A stretch of DNA of 64,000 bases from the NCBI RefSeq assembly GCF_003014575.1, contig NZ_PYGF01000012.1, positions 83,044 through 147,043 of the forward strand, in the 5' to 3' direction. The first letter of the stretch is position 1. Every line of letters starts with the position of its first letter. The translations under genes and the position numbers were made by a program. A model generated the notes under the pieces. It did no database searches. It was not told where the DNA came from and worked only from the letters and a program-made list of their open reading frames with translations. The stretch comes from Cecembia rubra (GTDB taxonomy: Bacteria > Bacteroidota > Bacteroidia > Cytophagales > Cyclobacteriaceae). Of this stretch, positions 8,193 to 16,618 are shown piece by piece.

Positions 8193-9299
8193 ATGTCACA
8201 TCATTCCCAAGTATCATCTCTACGCTTGGTTTCCTTAGATGCGTACCGGGGTTTGACCATGTTCTTATTGATAGCAGAAGCTGCCTTAGTGTATGAAACT
8301 TTATTGGAGGCATTTCCTTTAGATAGTTTTGCCCATGCTTTTTTCACACAGTTTACCCACCATCCATGGAATGGGCTGAGGTTTTGGGATCTGATCCAAC
8401 CCTTTTTCATGTTTATTGTAGGTGTTGCCATGCCTTTTTCACTTAACAAAAGACTGGCAATAGAAGGGAATAGCACCAAGGTCACACAGCATATTTTGAG
8501 ACGTTGCCTGCTGCTTTTCCTTTTTGGCACCGGACTTCATTGTATCTATAGCCAGAAGTTGGTGTTTGAATTATGGAATGTTCTTACCCAACTCTCATTT
8601 ACAATTTTATTGACTTATTTTTTGATGAGGAATTCTATCAAATTTCAACTTGGGGTTACTTTTGGTCTATTGATCCTTACTGAATTGCTTTACAGGATTT
8701 ATGCACCGGTATCTCCATTTGTCATGGGGGAAAATTTTGGATCCTATGTCGATATGTTCTTGATGGGAAAAATCAATAGTGGGGGCTGGGTGGCCATCAA
8801 CTGTATTCCTACAGCTGCCCATACCATTTGGGGAGCATTGTGTGGAAACTTATTACTTTCCTCTAAAAAAGATCAGAAGAAAATTAAAATACTATTGATC
8901 GCTGGTACAATAGGTTTGCTTCTTGGTTATGGACTCGATCTTTTGGGGATTACGCCTATTATCAAAAGGATCAGCACGAGTGCATTTGTATTGGCATCTG
9001 GGGGTTGGGCTTTGATTGCCTTGGCCTTTTTTTATTGGTTGGTGGATATAAAAAAGCAACAGTCTTGGGCTTGGGCTTTTGTGATTGTTGGGATGAATCC
9101 TATTTTTATCTATTTGTTTGCGGAAGTTCTTGGTCACCGCTGGTTATTCGGATTTGTCAGGATTTTCACCATAGGTTTTTTAGAACCAATAGGGTTTTCG
9201 GAGGCTTTTCTAGGAATTCTGACCGCATTGTTGACCTTAGGGGCCATGTGGTATTTGTGTTACTTCTTGTACAAAAAGCGGATTTTCTTCAAGATTTGA
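8193..9299 (+). CDS. DUF5009 / HGSNAT-like membrane acyltransferase
   Basis: A polytopic inner-membrane protein of 368 residues with about ten hydrophobic helices. The start SLDAYRGLTM is the family's entry motif. His56 lies in HHPWNGL, before DLIQPFFMFIVGVAMPFS, which matches from memory the active-site block of human heparan-alpha-glucosaminide N-acetyltransferase (HxxWNGL...ADLVFP...FIMG). That enzyme moves acetyl from acetyl-CoA across the membrane onto a terminal glucosamine, so acetylation of an amino sugar in the periplasm is the inferred role. It follows the DUF1593 gene by 8 bp. A second, divergent family member is at 12150-13346. Confidence 0.85.
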   Translation: MSHHSQVSSLRLVSLDAYRGLTMFLLIAEAALVYETLLEAFPLDSFAHAFFTQFTHHPWNGLRFWDLIQPFFMFIVGVAMPFSLNKRLAIEGNSTKVTQHILRRCLLLFLFGTGLHCIYSQKLVFELWNVLTQLSFTILLTYFLMRNSIKFQLGVTFGLLILTELLYRIYAPVSPFVMGENFGSYVDMFLMGKINSGGWVAINCIPTAAHTIWGALCGNLLLSSKKDQKKIKILLIAGTIGLLLGYGLDLLGITPIIKRISTSAFVLASGGWALIALAFFYWLVDIKKQQSWAWAFVIVGMNPIFIYLFAEVLGHRWLFGFVRIFTIGFLEPIGFSEAFLGILTALLTLGAMWYLCYFLYKKRIFFKI

Positions 9300-9405
9300 G
9301 GTTAGGGAAAATTCAGCTTTCTCTCGAATGAAAATTCTAAATTTCCCAAGTGAATCATTTATGGACCATGGTTTGAATGAACCAATTAATGTATTAGATT
9401 TCAGT

Positions 9406-10314
9406 ATGAAAAAAATTCTGTCTTTTGTTCTTATCGCTTTTTTACCTGGCTTAATTTCAGCACAAACAGTTTATCCACTTTATGGGGATCAAGCCATTCC
9501 TAATTCCATTGATGTGCCAGATGAAGAAAAATCAGAAATAGGGGATTATGGCATCTTGCGAATCAGCAAAGTAAGCAAACCGACACTGACAGTATATTTA
9601 CCTGAAAAGGGAAAGGCAACTGGACATGGAGTTATCATATGCCCGGGAGGAGGATATTGGATATTGGCAGCAAGACATGAAGGTTCGGATGTAGCAGAGG
9701 AATTTACCAAAAGAGGAATTACGGCTTTTGTGCTGAAATACCGTCTACCAAGCGATATTACCATGATCGACAAAACGATTGGTCCTCTTCAAGATGCTCA
9801 AAGGGCCATCCAGATGGTGAGAGAAAATGCTAATGAATGGAATGTGAATCCAGATCAGGTGGGGATTTTGGGATTTTCAGCAGGGGGACATTTGGCTTCA
9901 ACTGCCGGCACCCATTTTGAAACAGCAGAGATAAATAATCCAAAAAACACCAGTCTAAGGCCAGATTTTATGGTTTTGGTTTATCCTGTAATCAGTTTCG
10001 ATCCATCTATTGGGCACAGTGGTTCAGCTAAAAATCTTTTAGGAGATCATCCAAGCCAGGAAATCCTAGATAAGTTTTCCAATGATAAACAAGTGAGTGC
10101 AAATACTCCTCCAACTTACCTTGTCCACGCCAAAGATGATCGGGTGAGCATCCAAAATTCATATGTATTCGAAAATTCACTTAAACAAAATGCAGTTACT
10201 GTTGAAGCCACTTATTTTGAAACTGGTGGGCATGGTTTTGGTATGGTCAACCCCCAATCAGATATCCTGTGGATGGATCAGGTAGAGGCTTGGATCAAGC
10301 GGCTATTTCATTGA
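9406..10314 (+). CDS. Exported alpha/beta hydrolase, esterase-like
   Basis: A secreted 302-residue alpha/beta hydrolase. The ATG at 9406 gives a clean signal peptide (KKILSFVLIAFLPGLISAQ); an in-frame ATG at 9328 would add 26 residues before it and is less likely. Seen: the oxyanion segment CPGGGY near residue 80, the nucleophile Ser158 in GFSAGGH, an acid residue in HAKDDRVS, and the catalytic His in GGHGFGM near the end. This is the BD-FAE/acetyl-esterase type common in polysaccharide loci, so removal of acetyl or similar esters from a glycan in the periplasm is likely. Exact substrate unknown. Confidence 0.88.
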   Translation: MKKILSFVLIAFLPGLISAQTVYPLYGDQAIPNSIDVPDEEKSEIGDYGILRISKVSKPTLTVYLPEKGKATGHGVIICPGGGYWILAARHEGSDVAEEFTKRGITAFVLKYRLPSDITMIDKTIGPLQDAQRAIQMVRENANEWNVNPDQVGILGFSAGGHLASTAGTHFETAEINNPKNTSLRPDFMVLVYPVISFDPSIGHSGSAKNLLGDHPSQEILDKFSNDKQVSANTPPTYLVHAKDDRVSIQNSYVFENSLKQNAVTVEATYFETGGHGFGMVNPQSDILWMDQVEAWIKRLFH

Positions 10315-10393
10315 TTGAAAGTGTGGCTTTTGATTGTTGGATTGGATACAATCTTTATTTTTACCAAATTGGACATAACTAGTCATAAACTGG

Positions 10394-11008
10394 ATGAAGA
10401 GATTTATAGCAGGATTTATAGCAGCGGCATTGATTTTTGTAGGTGTTTGGTTGTTGCTGGATAAAAAGGAAAGTAAGGAGGAATTAAAAGAAAGCTCTGC
10501 AATGATCCAGCAGCAGATTCAACAGGTAGGTAAATTGATAGTGACAGAGGGATACTTCTCACAGGTATTTACCTTCAAAAACTCCCAAAATCTATTCCTG
10601 AACCTGTTTACTTCCGATAAAAAAGCATTGGTAGTGGCTAATGCTAAAGTTACAGTGGAATATGATCTCAGGGCTTTGGAAACTGAGCTGGATTTGGATA
10701 ATAAGACTGTAATTTTGAAAAGGATCCCAGAACCGGTGATCAATATTTATCCGGATATTGAATACTATGATGTGACCCAAGATTACTTCAATAAGTTTGG
10801 AGCTGCAGATTACAATAAAATCAAAAACACAGTCAATGCCCGTATCAGGGAAAAAGTCAATCAATCAAATCTTATGGATAATAGCAGGGAAAGGTTGATG
10901 GCTGAATTGGCCAATCTTTTTGTACTGACCAAGTCACTGGGTTGGACCTTAAAATACAATGAAGTAATTATTGAAAATGAGGAACAAATGAAAAATTTAA
11001 GAAGGTAG
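10394..11008 (+). CDS. DUF4230 domain protein, membrane-anchored
   Basis: A 204-residue protein with an N-terminal membrane anchor (about residues 4-22, FIAGFIAAALIFVGVWLLL) and a following domain recognised as DUF4230 (KLIVTEGYFSQVFTFKNS, VTVEYDLRALE, VILKRIPEPVINIYPDIEYYDV). Function is unknown in the family. The soluble part should face the periplasm. The next gene starts two bases after its stop, so the pair forms an operon. Nothing ties it clearly to the glycan genes around it. Confidence 0.8.
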   Translation: MKRFIAGFIAAALIFVGVWLLLDKKESKEELKESSAMIQQQIQQVGKLIVTEGYFSQVFTFKNSQNLFLNLFTSDKKALVVANAKVTVEYDLRALETELDLDNKTVILKRIPEPVINIYPDIEYYDVTQDYFNKFGAADYNKIKNTVNARIREKVNQSNLMDNSRERLMAELANLFVLTKSLGWTLKYNEVIIENEEQMKNLRR

Positions 11009-11010
11009 TA

Positions 11011-11400
11011 ATGAGAGCAGGTTTTGATACAAGGATGCTTTTGGTTTTTGGTTTGGCTTTTTTGGTAGCAGCTTTGACCAATTGGACTGTCCCCTATGAA
11101 GACTTGGGTCTCATGGAAGATGGTTCTGCCTTGCGCTGGGCTTTTTATGCTGCTGTCCTCAGTCTTATCTCCCATTTTCGACACAATCAATTATCAGGAA
11201 AGGTGGCCATATGGATTGCAATGGGATTTGTGACTGCAGTCATTTTGAGGATTGTGTTTGACATTTTCAATGATAGCTCCACGCATAATCTTTGGCCCTT
11301 CGAAGTGGTATTGGCCTTAGGGATCACATTTGCCCCGGCATTTGTAGTGGGGTTGGTTTTTAAGGTGGTGCAAAGAACTTTAAAGGGAGAAAATCACTGA
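11011..11400 (+). CDS. Small integral membrane protein, unknown
   Basis: A 129-residue protein I do not recognise. Four hydrophobic helices are visible (about residues 9-26, 40-56, 64-84 and 97-118), with short charged links and a basic C-end (VFKVVQRTLKGENH), so it sits in the inner membrane. It begins two bases after the stop of the DUF4230 gene and is very likely co-translated with it, which suggests that the two proteins act together. No catalytic motif is visible. Confidence 0.75.
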   Translation: MRAGFDTRMLLVFGLAFLVAALTNWTVPYEDLGLMEDGSALRWAFYAAVLSLISHFRHNQLSGKVAIWIAMGFVTAVILRIVFDIFNDSSTHNLWPFEVVLALGITFAPAFVVGLVFKVVQRTLKGENH

Positions 11401-11452
11401 ATTTTAGCTAGGTTTGAGTAATTTAAACTGTTTATCTCAAACCCGAATTCCT

Positions 11453-11907
11453 ATGTCAACTGCGAAAAGAAAGTCAATCGTTTTAATCATTTATTTTTTA
11501 TTTGTTCACCTTACCTATGGGCAAATTCCAAGGCAGTTTATCCTGCATTAAGTGACCATACAGGATATCTGAATGGGAGAGCGGGAGGGTGGCCACATGT
11601 TTTCACCGGTCAGAATTTGGTTTACTACAAAAGACCTGAGGTAATTGAAACCCTTACTTATTATGATGCGGTCAATTTTGCACGGATTTTAAATACCCCT
11701 GGTTTTTATACCTGGGGTTTCAATGATGAAGTCAGCCCTCCCACTTCTTATTATGCGGCCTATAATCAAATCAAGTCCCCCAAGGAACTTTTTTTGGTGC
11801 TTGAAACAGGGCATTGGACTTATCCGGAGCAGCAAAAAAAGATTGATGATTGGCTTTTTGGAAAATTTTTATGCATGCTAAAAATAGGCCTTACCAAAAT
11901 TTCTTAG
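11453..11907 (+). pseudogene. Decayed acetylxylan esterase (AXE1 family)
   Basis: A signal-peptide start (ATG at 11453; STAKRKSIVLIIYFLFVHLT, then YGQ) is followed after a few codons by a TAA stop. In another frame, from about 11532, the sequence YPALSDHTGYLNGRAGGWPH joins the open segment to 11907 that carries WGFNDEVSPPTSYY and ETGHWTYPEQ. These are the late part of AXE1/cephalosporin-C deacetylase-type esterases, with the catalytic Asp and His. The middle of the gene, including the nucleophile Ser region (about 200 residues), is missing. So this is a large internal deletion with a frame change, and a functional enzyme is not expected. Confidence 0.8.
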
Positions 11908-12149
11908 GATACTTTTTTATCATTTCTTGGGATGCAATTAGATATTGCATTCCTTGATTTTTCATTTTGGGAACAACCGTGAAATTCCAGGAAAAGGTTA
12001 ATCATTTAGGATGTTAAGTTGTGAAATGATTGTTCCACTTGGTTTCAGCGAAAATTTTTCAGTAATTATGCCTAATTTATTCTGCTTTAAATTTTGTTTT
12101 TGAGAAAAAATCATATTTTTATTTTTTGTTGCTCTTTCAAGAACGTTCT

Positions 12150-13346
12150 ATGACACAATCACCTTTGTCATCCAGGATTTATTCCATAGATATTTTCAGG
12201 GCCATCACTATGTTGTTGATGATTTTTGTCAATGACCTATGGACGCTGAAAGATGTCCCTCAATGGCTTGGTCATGCAGAAGCCGGAATAGATGGTATGG
12301 GTTTGGCAGATGTGGTTTTTCCAGCTTTTTTGGTGATCGTTGGCTTATCAATTCCATTCGCTATTTCCAAGAGAATTCAAAAGGGGGAAAGCCTTAATGA
12401 TACATTAAAACATATTTTTTTCAGGACTTTGGCTTTATTGACAATGGGGCTATTTCATGTCAATCTGGAAAATTACAATGCTGCAGATTCATCTCTGCCA
12501 AAGTCTGTTTGGCAGATTCTGATGACTGTTGCATTTTTTATGATTTGGCTGGATTATTCCTCCTATCTGAATAAAAGAAGGAATAATATAATTCAGATTT
12601 CCGGTGTCCTGATCTTAGGCCTACTTGCTTATTTATATGTAGGAGGAAGTCCTGAAAACCCCACTTGGATGAAATTCCATTGGTGGGGTATCCTTGGCTT
12701 GATAGGCTGGGCTTATTTCATTGCTTCATTGATTTATTTGGCTTTCAGGGAAAAACTCCCTGTATATTTTGCATTTTTCTTATTCTTCATTTTTTTCAAT
12801 TCTGCGGAAAAACTTGGGTGGTTAAGCTTCCTTGATTCAATTAAACCGTATTTCTGGATTTCCGGGAATGGTTCAAATCCCGCATTCTCAATGGCAGGAG
12901 TCATCATTGGGCTTTATTACAAAAATTACCTTGCACATGGAAAGTACAAAAATTACTGGTTGGTACTCTGTGCTTCGGCTGGAGCTTTGATTTTATTTGG
13001 ACTTTGGACGAGACCGTTTTGGGGAATCCATAAAATTGGTGCATCGCCATCTTGGGTGGCTATTTGTACAGGGATAAGCTTCTTGGTTTTAGCTTTTATG
13101 ATCTGGTTGGTTGATAGAAGGGGAAAGTTCTCTTGGTTCGAAACCATCAAACCCGCAGGTACGAGTACTTTGACTTGCTATTTACTACCTTATATTCACT
13201 ATGCTTTGTACTCTATGGTGGGAATAGTGCTGCCCTTGTATTTGAGAACAGGAGCGATAGGTATAGTAAAATCCCTTTTTTATGCTTTAGTCATCATCTG
13301 GATTACCGGACTATTGGAAAAACAAAAAATATGTCTCAAAATTTAA
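12150..13346 (+). CDS. DUF5009 / HGSNAT-like membrane acyltransferase, second copy
   Basis: A 398-residue inner-membrane protein with about ten helices. The ATG at 12150 is preferred over an upstream TTG. Seen: the entry motif YSIDIFRAITMLLMIFVNDL (the usual Arg-Gly is Arg-Ala here), then His42 in LGHAEAG before ADVVFPAFLVIVGLSIPF, which corresponds to the active-site His block of the HGSNAT family. It is distant from the copy at 8193-9299. It sits directly before the GH20-like hydrolase, whose ATG is 18 bp after its stop. Acetylation of an exposed amino sugar is the inferred role, perhaps with another acceptor than the first copy. Confidence 0.83.
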   Translation: MTQSPLSSRIYSIDIFRAITMLLMIFVNDLWTLKDVPQWLGHAEAGIDGMGLADVVFPAFLVIVGLSIPFAISKRIQKGESLNDTLKHIFFRTLALLTMGLFHVNLENYNAADSSLPKSVWQILMTVAFFMIWLDYSSYLNKRRNNIIQISGVLILGLLAYLYVGGSPENPTWMKFHWWGILGLIGWAYFIASLIYLAFREKLPVYFAFFLFFIFFNSAEKLGWLSFLDSIKPYFWISGNGSNPAFSMAGVIIGLYYKNYLAHGKYKNYWLVLCASAGALILFGLWTRPFWGIHKIGASPSWVAICTGISFLVLAFMIWLVDRRGKFSWFETIKPAGTSTLTCYLLPYIHYALYSMVGIVLPLYLRTGAIGIVKSLFYALVIIWITGLLEKQKICLKI

Positions 13347-13363
13347 CCCAAGACTTAATCCCT

Positions 13364-14500
13364 ATGAAAAAGCTCATCTCCTTTATAGTATTCTTACTGG
13401 TTTTAATTTGGCAGCCAAAGGCGTCATTTGGATTTGTCGCTGAAGTTTCAGATAATCTTCCAATCAAAGGTCTAGCTATTGCAGCTCCTAAATCATCAGA
13501 GTTAGTCCGGTTTGTCAGTTTTATCCATGAGGAACTTGGTCCAAGAAATATCAATACCCTGGTTTTAAGGGTTGATTATAACTATCAATTTGAAAGTCAT
13601 CCTGAACTCAGGGATGAGGATGCATTGAGCAAAAATGATGTCAAGAAGTTGGTTGCTGCTGGACGACAACACGGAATAAAAATCATTCCACAAATCAATC
13701 TTTTGGGGCATCAGTCTTGGGCCGGTACGATTGGGAACTTATTGAAGATTTATCCTGAATTTGATGAAACCCCCCATGTACAGATGCCGGAGGTTTATCA
13801 ATGGCCAAATCCTGATGGCTTATATTGTAAAAGTTACTGCCCACAGCATCCTGGAGTACACAAAGTAGTGTTTGCTTTAATGGATGAAATTGTTGAGGTT
13901 TTTGAAACTGATGCTTTCCATGCAGGGATGGATGAGGTTTTTTACATTGGGGATGACAAATGCCCAAGGTGTCAGGGCTTGGATAAAGCAGAGCTTTTTG
14001 CAGGAGAAGTTACCAAAATCAGAAACCATTTGGCTTTAAAAGACAGGAAGCTTTGGATTTGGGGCGATCGTTTGATTGATGGTAAAACAACAGGCATTGG
14101 TTTGTGGGAAGGTAGCTACAATAATACCCACCGAGCCGTGGACTTGATTCCAAAAGACGTAGTCATCAATGATTGGCATTATGAGAAACCTGTCGGTACA
14201 CCGGTCTATTTTGCAATGAAAGGGTTTAATGTGATCAGTTGTGCTTGGAGAAAACCAAATGTTGGTGTAAGTCATGTGGAGGACATGTTTCTTTTCAGGA
14301 AAAACAATACAGAAGTTATGAAGGATAGGTTTGCTGGAGTAATGCTTACTGTATGGTCTGGGGTTACTCCATTCCTGGATGGATTTGACGCCTTTAAAAA
14401 GGATCCCAACAAAACCATGACTGAAGAGGAATTGAACAATCCTTGGGTGACTTTTGTGCGGATGTTTGACCGATTGGACCAAATTTCAAAGGGGGGATGA
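13364..14500 (+). CDS. Exported glycoside hydrolase, GH20-like
   Basis: A 378-residue secreted protein. The ATG at 13364 gives a signal peptide (MKKLISFIVFLLVLIWQPKA); an in-frame ATG at 13331 would start before the upstream gene ends. The body is a TIM barrel with IIPQINLLGHQSW and the acid pair Asp190-Glu191 in HAGMDEVFYIGDDKC, as in family 20 beta-N-acetylhexosaminidases, where Asp positions the substrate acetamido group and Glu is the acid. It lacks the usual GH20 N-terminal domain and is shorter than classical hexosaminidases. A four-Cys cluster (YCKSYC, KCPRC) is visible. Release of GlcNAc or GalNAc from the periplasmic glycan is inferred. Confidence 0.82.
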   Translation: MKKLISFIVFLLVLIWQPKASFGFVAEVSDNLPIKGLAIAAPKSSELVRFVSFIHEELGPRNINTLVLRVDYNYQFESHPELRDEDALSKNDVKKLVAAGRQHGIKIIPQINLLGHQSWAGTIGNLLKIYPEFDETPHVQMPEVYQWPNPDGLYCKSYCPQHPGVHKVVFALMDEIVEVFETDAFHAGMDEVFYIGDDKCPRCQGLDKAELFAGEVTKIRNHLALKDRKLWIWGDRLIDGKTTGIGLWEGSYNNTHRAVDLIPKDVVINDWHYEKPVGTPVYFAMKGFNVISCAWRKPNVGVSHVEDMFLFRKNNTEVMKDRFAGVMLTVWSGVTPFLDGFDAFKKDPNKTMTEEELNNPWVTFVRMFDRLDQISKGG

Positions 14501-14536
14501 TAGTTTTTTCTTAATGAATACTTAAAAAAAAATCAA

Positions 14537-15997
14537 ATGAATAAAAGCATATTGAATGTTTTGTTGCTATTGTCAGGCACTGCAATTTTTTCATGTTCAA
14601 ATAAGGAGATTAAGGGCAATCAGAGGGAAAAAGAACCATTGCCTAACGTCATCTTCATCCTTGCCGACGACCTTGGTTACGGGGATTTGGGCTTTTTGGG
14701 CCAGAAGATAATTGAAACTCCGAATCTGGACAGGTTGGCTGACGAAGGGTTGTTTTTTTCCAATCATTATTCAGGAGCTACAGTTTGTGCCCCTTCCCGA
14801 TCTGCTTTGATGACTGGACTGCATACTGGGCGAACCCCAATAAGAGGAAATTTTGAAATCCAGCCAGAAGGACAATATCCATTGCCGGATTCTTTATTGA
14901 CCCTTCCTAAGCTTTTTAAAAATGCAGGATATGTTACAGGAGCTTTTGGGAAATGGGGTTTGGGCTTCGTAGGAACAGAAGGTGATCCAAATCATCAGGG
15001 GTTTGACCGCTTTTTTGGTTACAATTGTCAGCGCATTGCCCACCGATATTATCCGGAATATTTATGGGATAATAACCAAAAAGTAATTCTTCCTGGTAAT
15101 GATTGGACCCAAAAAATTACTTATGCACCAGACATCATACACCAAAAATCATTGGACTTTATTGAGGAAAATTCCAAAAATCCATTCTTTATGTTTGTTC
15201 CAATGGTAATGCCACATGCGGAACTTGCCGCTCCTGAGGGGGAATTATTGGAGTATTACAGAGGAAAAATTGGAGAAGAGGTACCCCATTCTGCACCTGT
15301 TGGATGGGATTATGGAGATGATCCAATCAATATTCCAGGGTACCAATCGAATGTCTGGCCTAAGGCGAGCTATGCAGCCATGGTAGGACTTTTGGATAAA
15401 CAAGTAGGCGAAATCCTCAGGAAATTAGATGAGCTTGGGCTTACCGAGAACACGATTATCATTTTTTCCTCAGATAATGGCCCACATGTAGAGGGAGGGA
15501 ATGACCCTGATTTTTTCAATAGTAATGGGGTTTTCCGCGGATTTAAACGAGACCTTTATGAAGGTGGCATCAGGATTCCAATGATCATGAAGTGGCCTAA
15601 TGTTATACAGCCTGGGCGTAAAACAGATCATATTTCTGCATTTTGGGACTTCCTACCGACATTTGCAGAAATTTTGGGAGAAGATATCCCTGGAAATTTA
15701 GACGGAATATCATTTTTGCCAACAATCAATGGGGAATCAGGTCAACAGAGTCATAAGTACCTTTATTGGGAATTTCATGAGTTAGGTGGAAGGCAGGCCA
15801 TCAGAAAAGGGGATTGGAAGGCAATAAAATATGGAGTAAAAAGCAATCCCAATGCCCCCATTGAACTGTATAATTTGGGATTAGATCCTGCAGAATCTCA
15901 GGATTTGGCTATGTCGCAGCCTGATATAGTTCTTGAGATGGATAAATTATTTATGGAGGCCCGAGTGCCTAATCCGGTATTCAGGTTTATTGAGTAA
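14537..15997 (+). CDS. Sulfatase lipoprotein (formylglycine type)
   Basis: A 486-residue arylsulfatase-family enzyme. The signal ends in a lipobox with Cys20 (GTAIFSC), so it is a lipoprotein. The metal site Asp44-Asp45 lies in ILADDLGYGD. The sulfatase signature CAPSR with Cys84 is intact, the residue that a maturase (FGE or anSME, not in this window) turns into formylglycine. Later metal ligands are in SSDNGPH. The C-terminal part (YWEFHELGGRQAIRKGDWKA) is standard. It removes sulfate esters from a glycan in the periplasm. It follows the GH20-like gene on the same strand by 36 bp. Confidence 0.93.
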   Translation: MNKSILNVLLLLSGTAIFSCSNKEIKGNQREKEPLPNVIFILADDLGYGDLGFLGQKIIETPNLDRLADEGLFFSNHYSGATVCAPSRSALMTGLHTGRTPIRGNFEIQPEGQYPLPDSLLTLPKLFKNAGYVTGAFGKWGLGFVGTEGDPNHQGFDRFFGYNCQRIAHRYYPEYLWDNNQKVILPGNDWTQKITYAPDIIHQKSLDFIEENSKNPFFMFVPMVMPHAELAAPEGELLEYYRGKIGEEVPHSAPVGWDYGDDPINIPGYQSNVWPKASYAAMVGLLDKQVGEILRKLDELGLTENTIIIFSSDNGPHVEGGNDPDFFNSNGVFRGFKRDLYEGGIRIPMIMKWPNVIQPGRKTDHISAFWDFLPTFAEILGEDIPGNLDGISFLPTINGESGQQSHKYLYWEFHELGGRQAIRKGDWKAIKYGVKSNPNAPIELYNLGLDPAESQDLAMSQPDIVLEMDKLFMEARVPNPVFRFIE

Positions 15998-16022
15998 ATC
16001 ACCATATTTAAAACCAAGGAAC

Positions 16023-16475
16023 ATGAAAAAACAATGGATCATTTTACCAATTTCCTTTCTCATTTCTATTTTAGTCTCTGCACAAACAATGCAAGAGAAA
16101 GAAATAATTGAACTTGATCTGGCTTGGGAAAAAGCACTCTTAGAGTCTGATGTGGCATTTTTAGAAAATATTCTGGCTGATGATTTTATTTGGGTCCATA
16201 ATCATGCTGGATTGATAGACGGAAAGTCTGCCGTGGTTTCCAGAGCAAAAAGAATTCAACAGGGCCAGGATGACAATACCAAAGGAAGAGTTTCTAAGGA
16301 TCAAAAGGCCATCATAATGGGTAAAACTGCAGTGGTGAGTGGTTTTACAGTCGTAGAACGTGGGCCAAGTCTTACCACTTACCATTTCATGAGAACTTAT
16401 GTCAAAGTGAAGAAAGGTTTTAAACTATTGGCAAACCAAACAATGGCTATTCCTGATGAAGATGAATTGAAATAA
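16023..16475 (+). CDS. Exported NTF2-like (DUF4440-type) protein
   Basis: A 150-residue protein with a signal peptide from the ATG at 16023 (QWIILPISFLISILVSAQ); the frame is open further upstream but that would overlap the sulfatase. The mature part is an alpha/beta cone of the NTF2-like type (EIIELDLAWEKALLESDVAFLENILADDFIWVH, cut here for length), ending in FMRTYVKVKKGFKLLANQTMA (core only). Members of this group bind small ligands or are enzymes; the role here is unknown. It lies 26 bp after the sulfatase and is probably in the same transcript. Confidence 0.8.
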   Translation: MKKQWIILPISFLISILVSAQTMQEKEIIELDLAWEKALLESDVAFLENILADDFIWVHNHAGLIDGKSAVVSRAKRIQQGQDDNTKGRVSKDQKAIIMGKTAVVSGFTVVERGPSLTTYHFMRTYVKVKKGFKLLANQTMAIPDEDELK

Positions 16476-16618
16476 ATTGTATAATCCATTTTATTTCTTT
16501 TAGAGGGGGGGCTACTTAAATTGATTTTGCCATTGGGAAAATTCAAAAAAAGATGTGCCGGAAAACCCTGAATACATTTAATCAATATCCTAAATTGAAT
16601 CACCTAATCTTTACATTC

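Noticed and set aside
9328..9405. Upstream ATG as start of the alpha/beta hydrolase
   Set aside because: It would put 26 polar residues before a clear signal peptide; the ATG at 9406 is better.
12953..13150. Minus-strand open frame in the second HGSNAT-like gene
   Set aside because: It is a shadow of the plus-strand gene, without start context or family likeness. The same holds for the other short frames opposite real genes.
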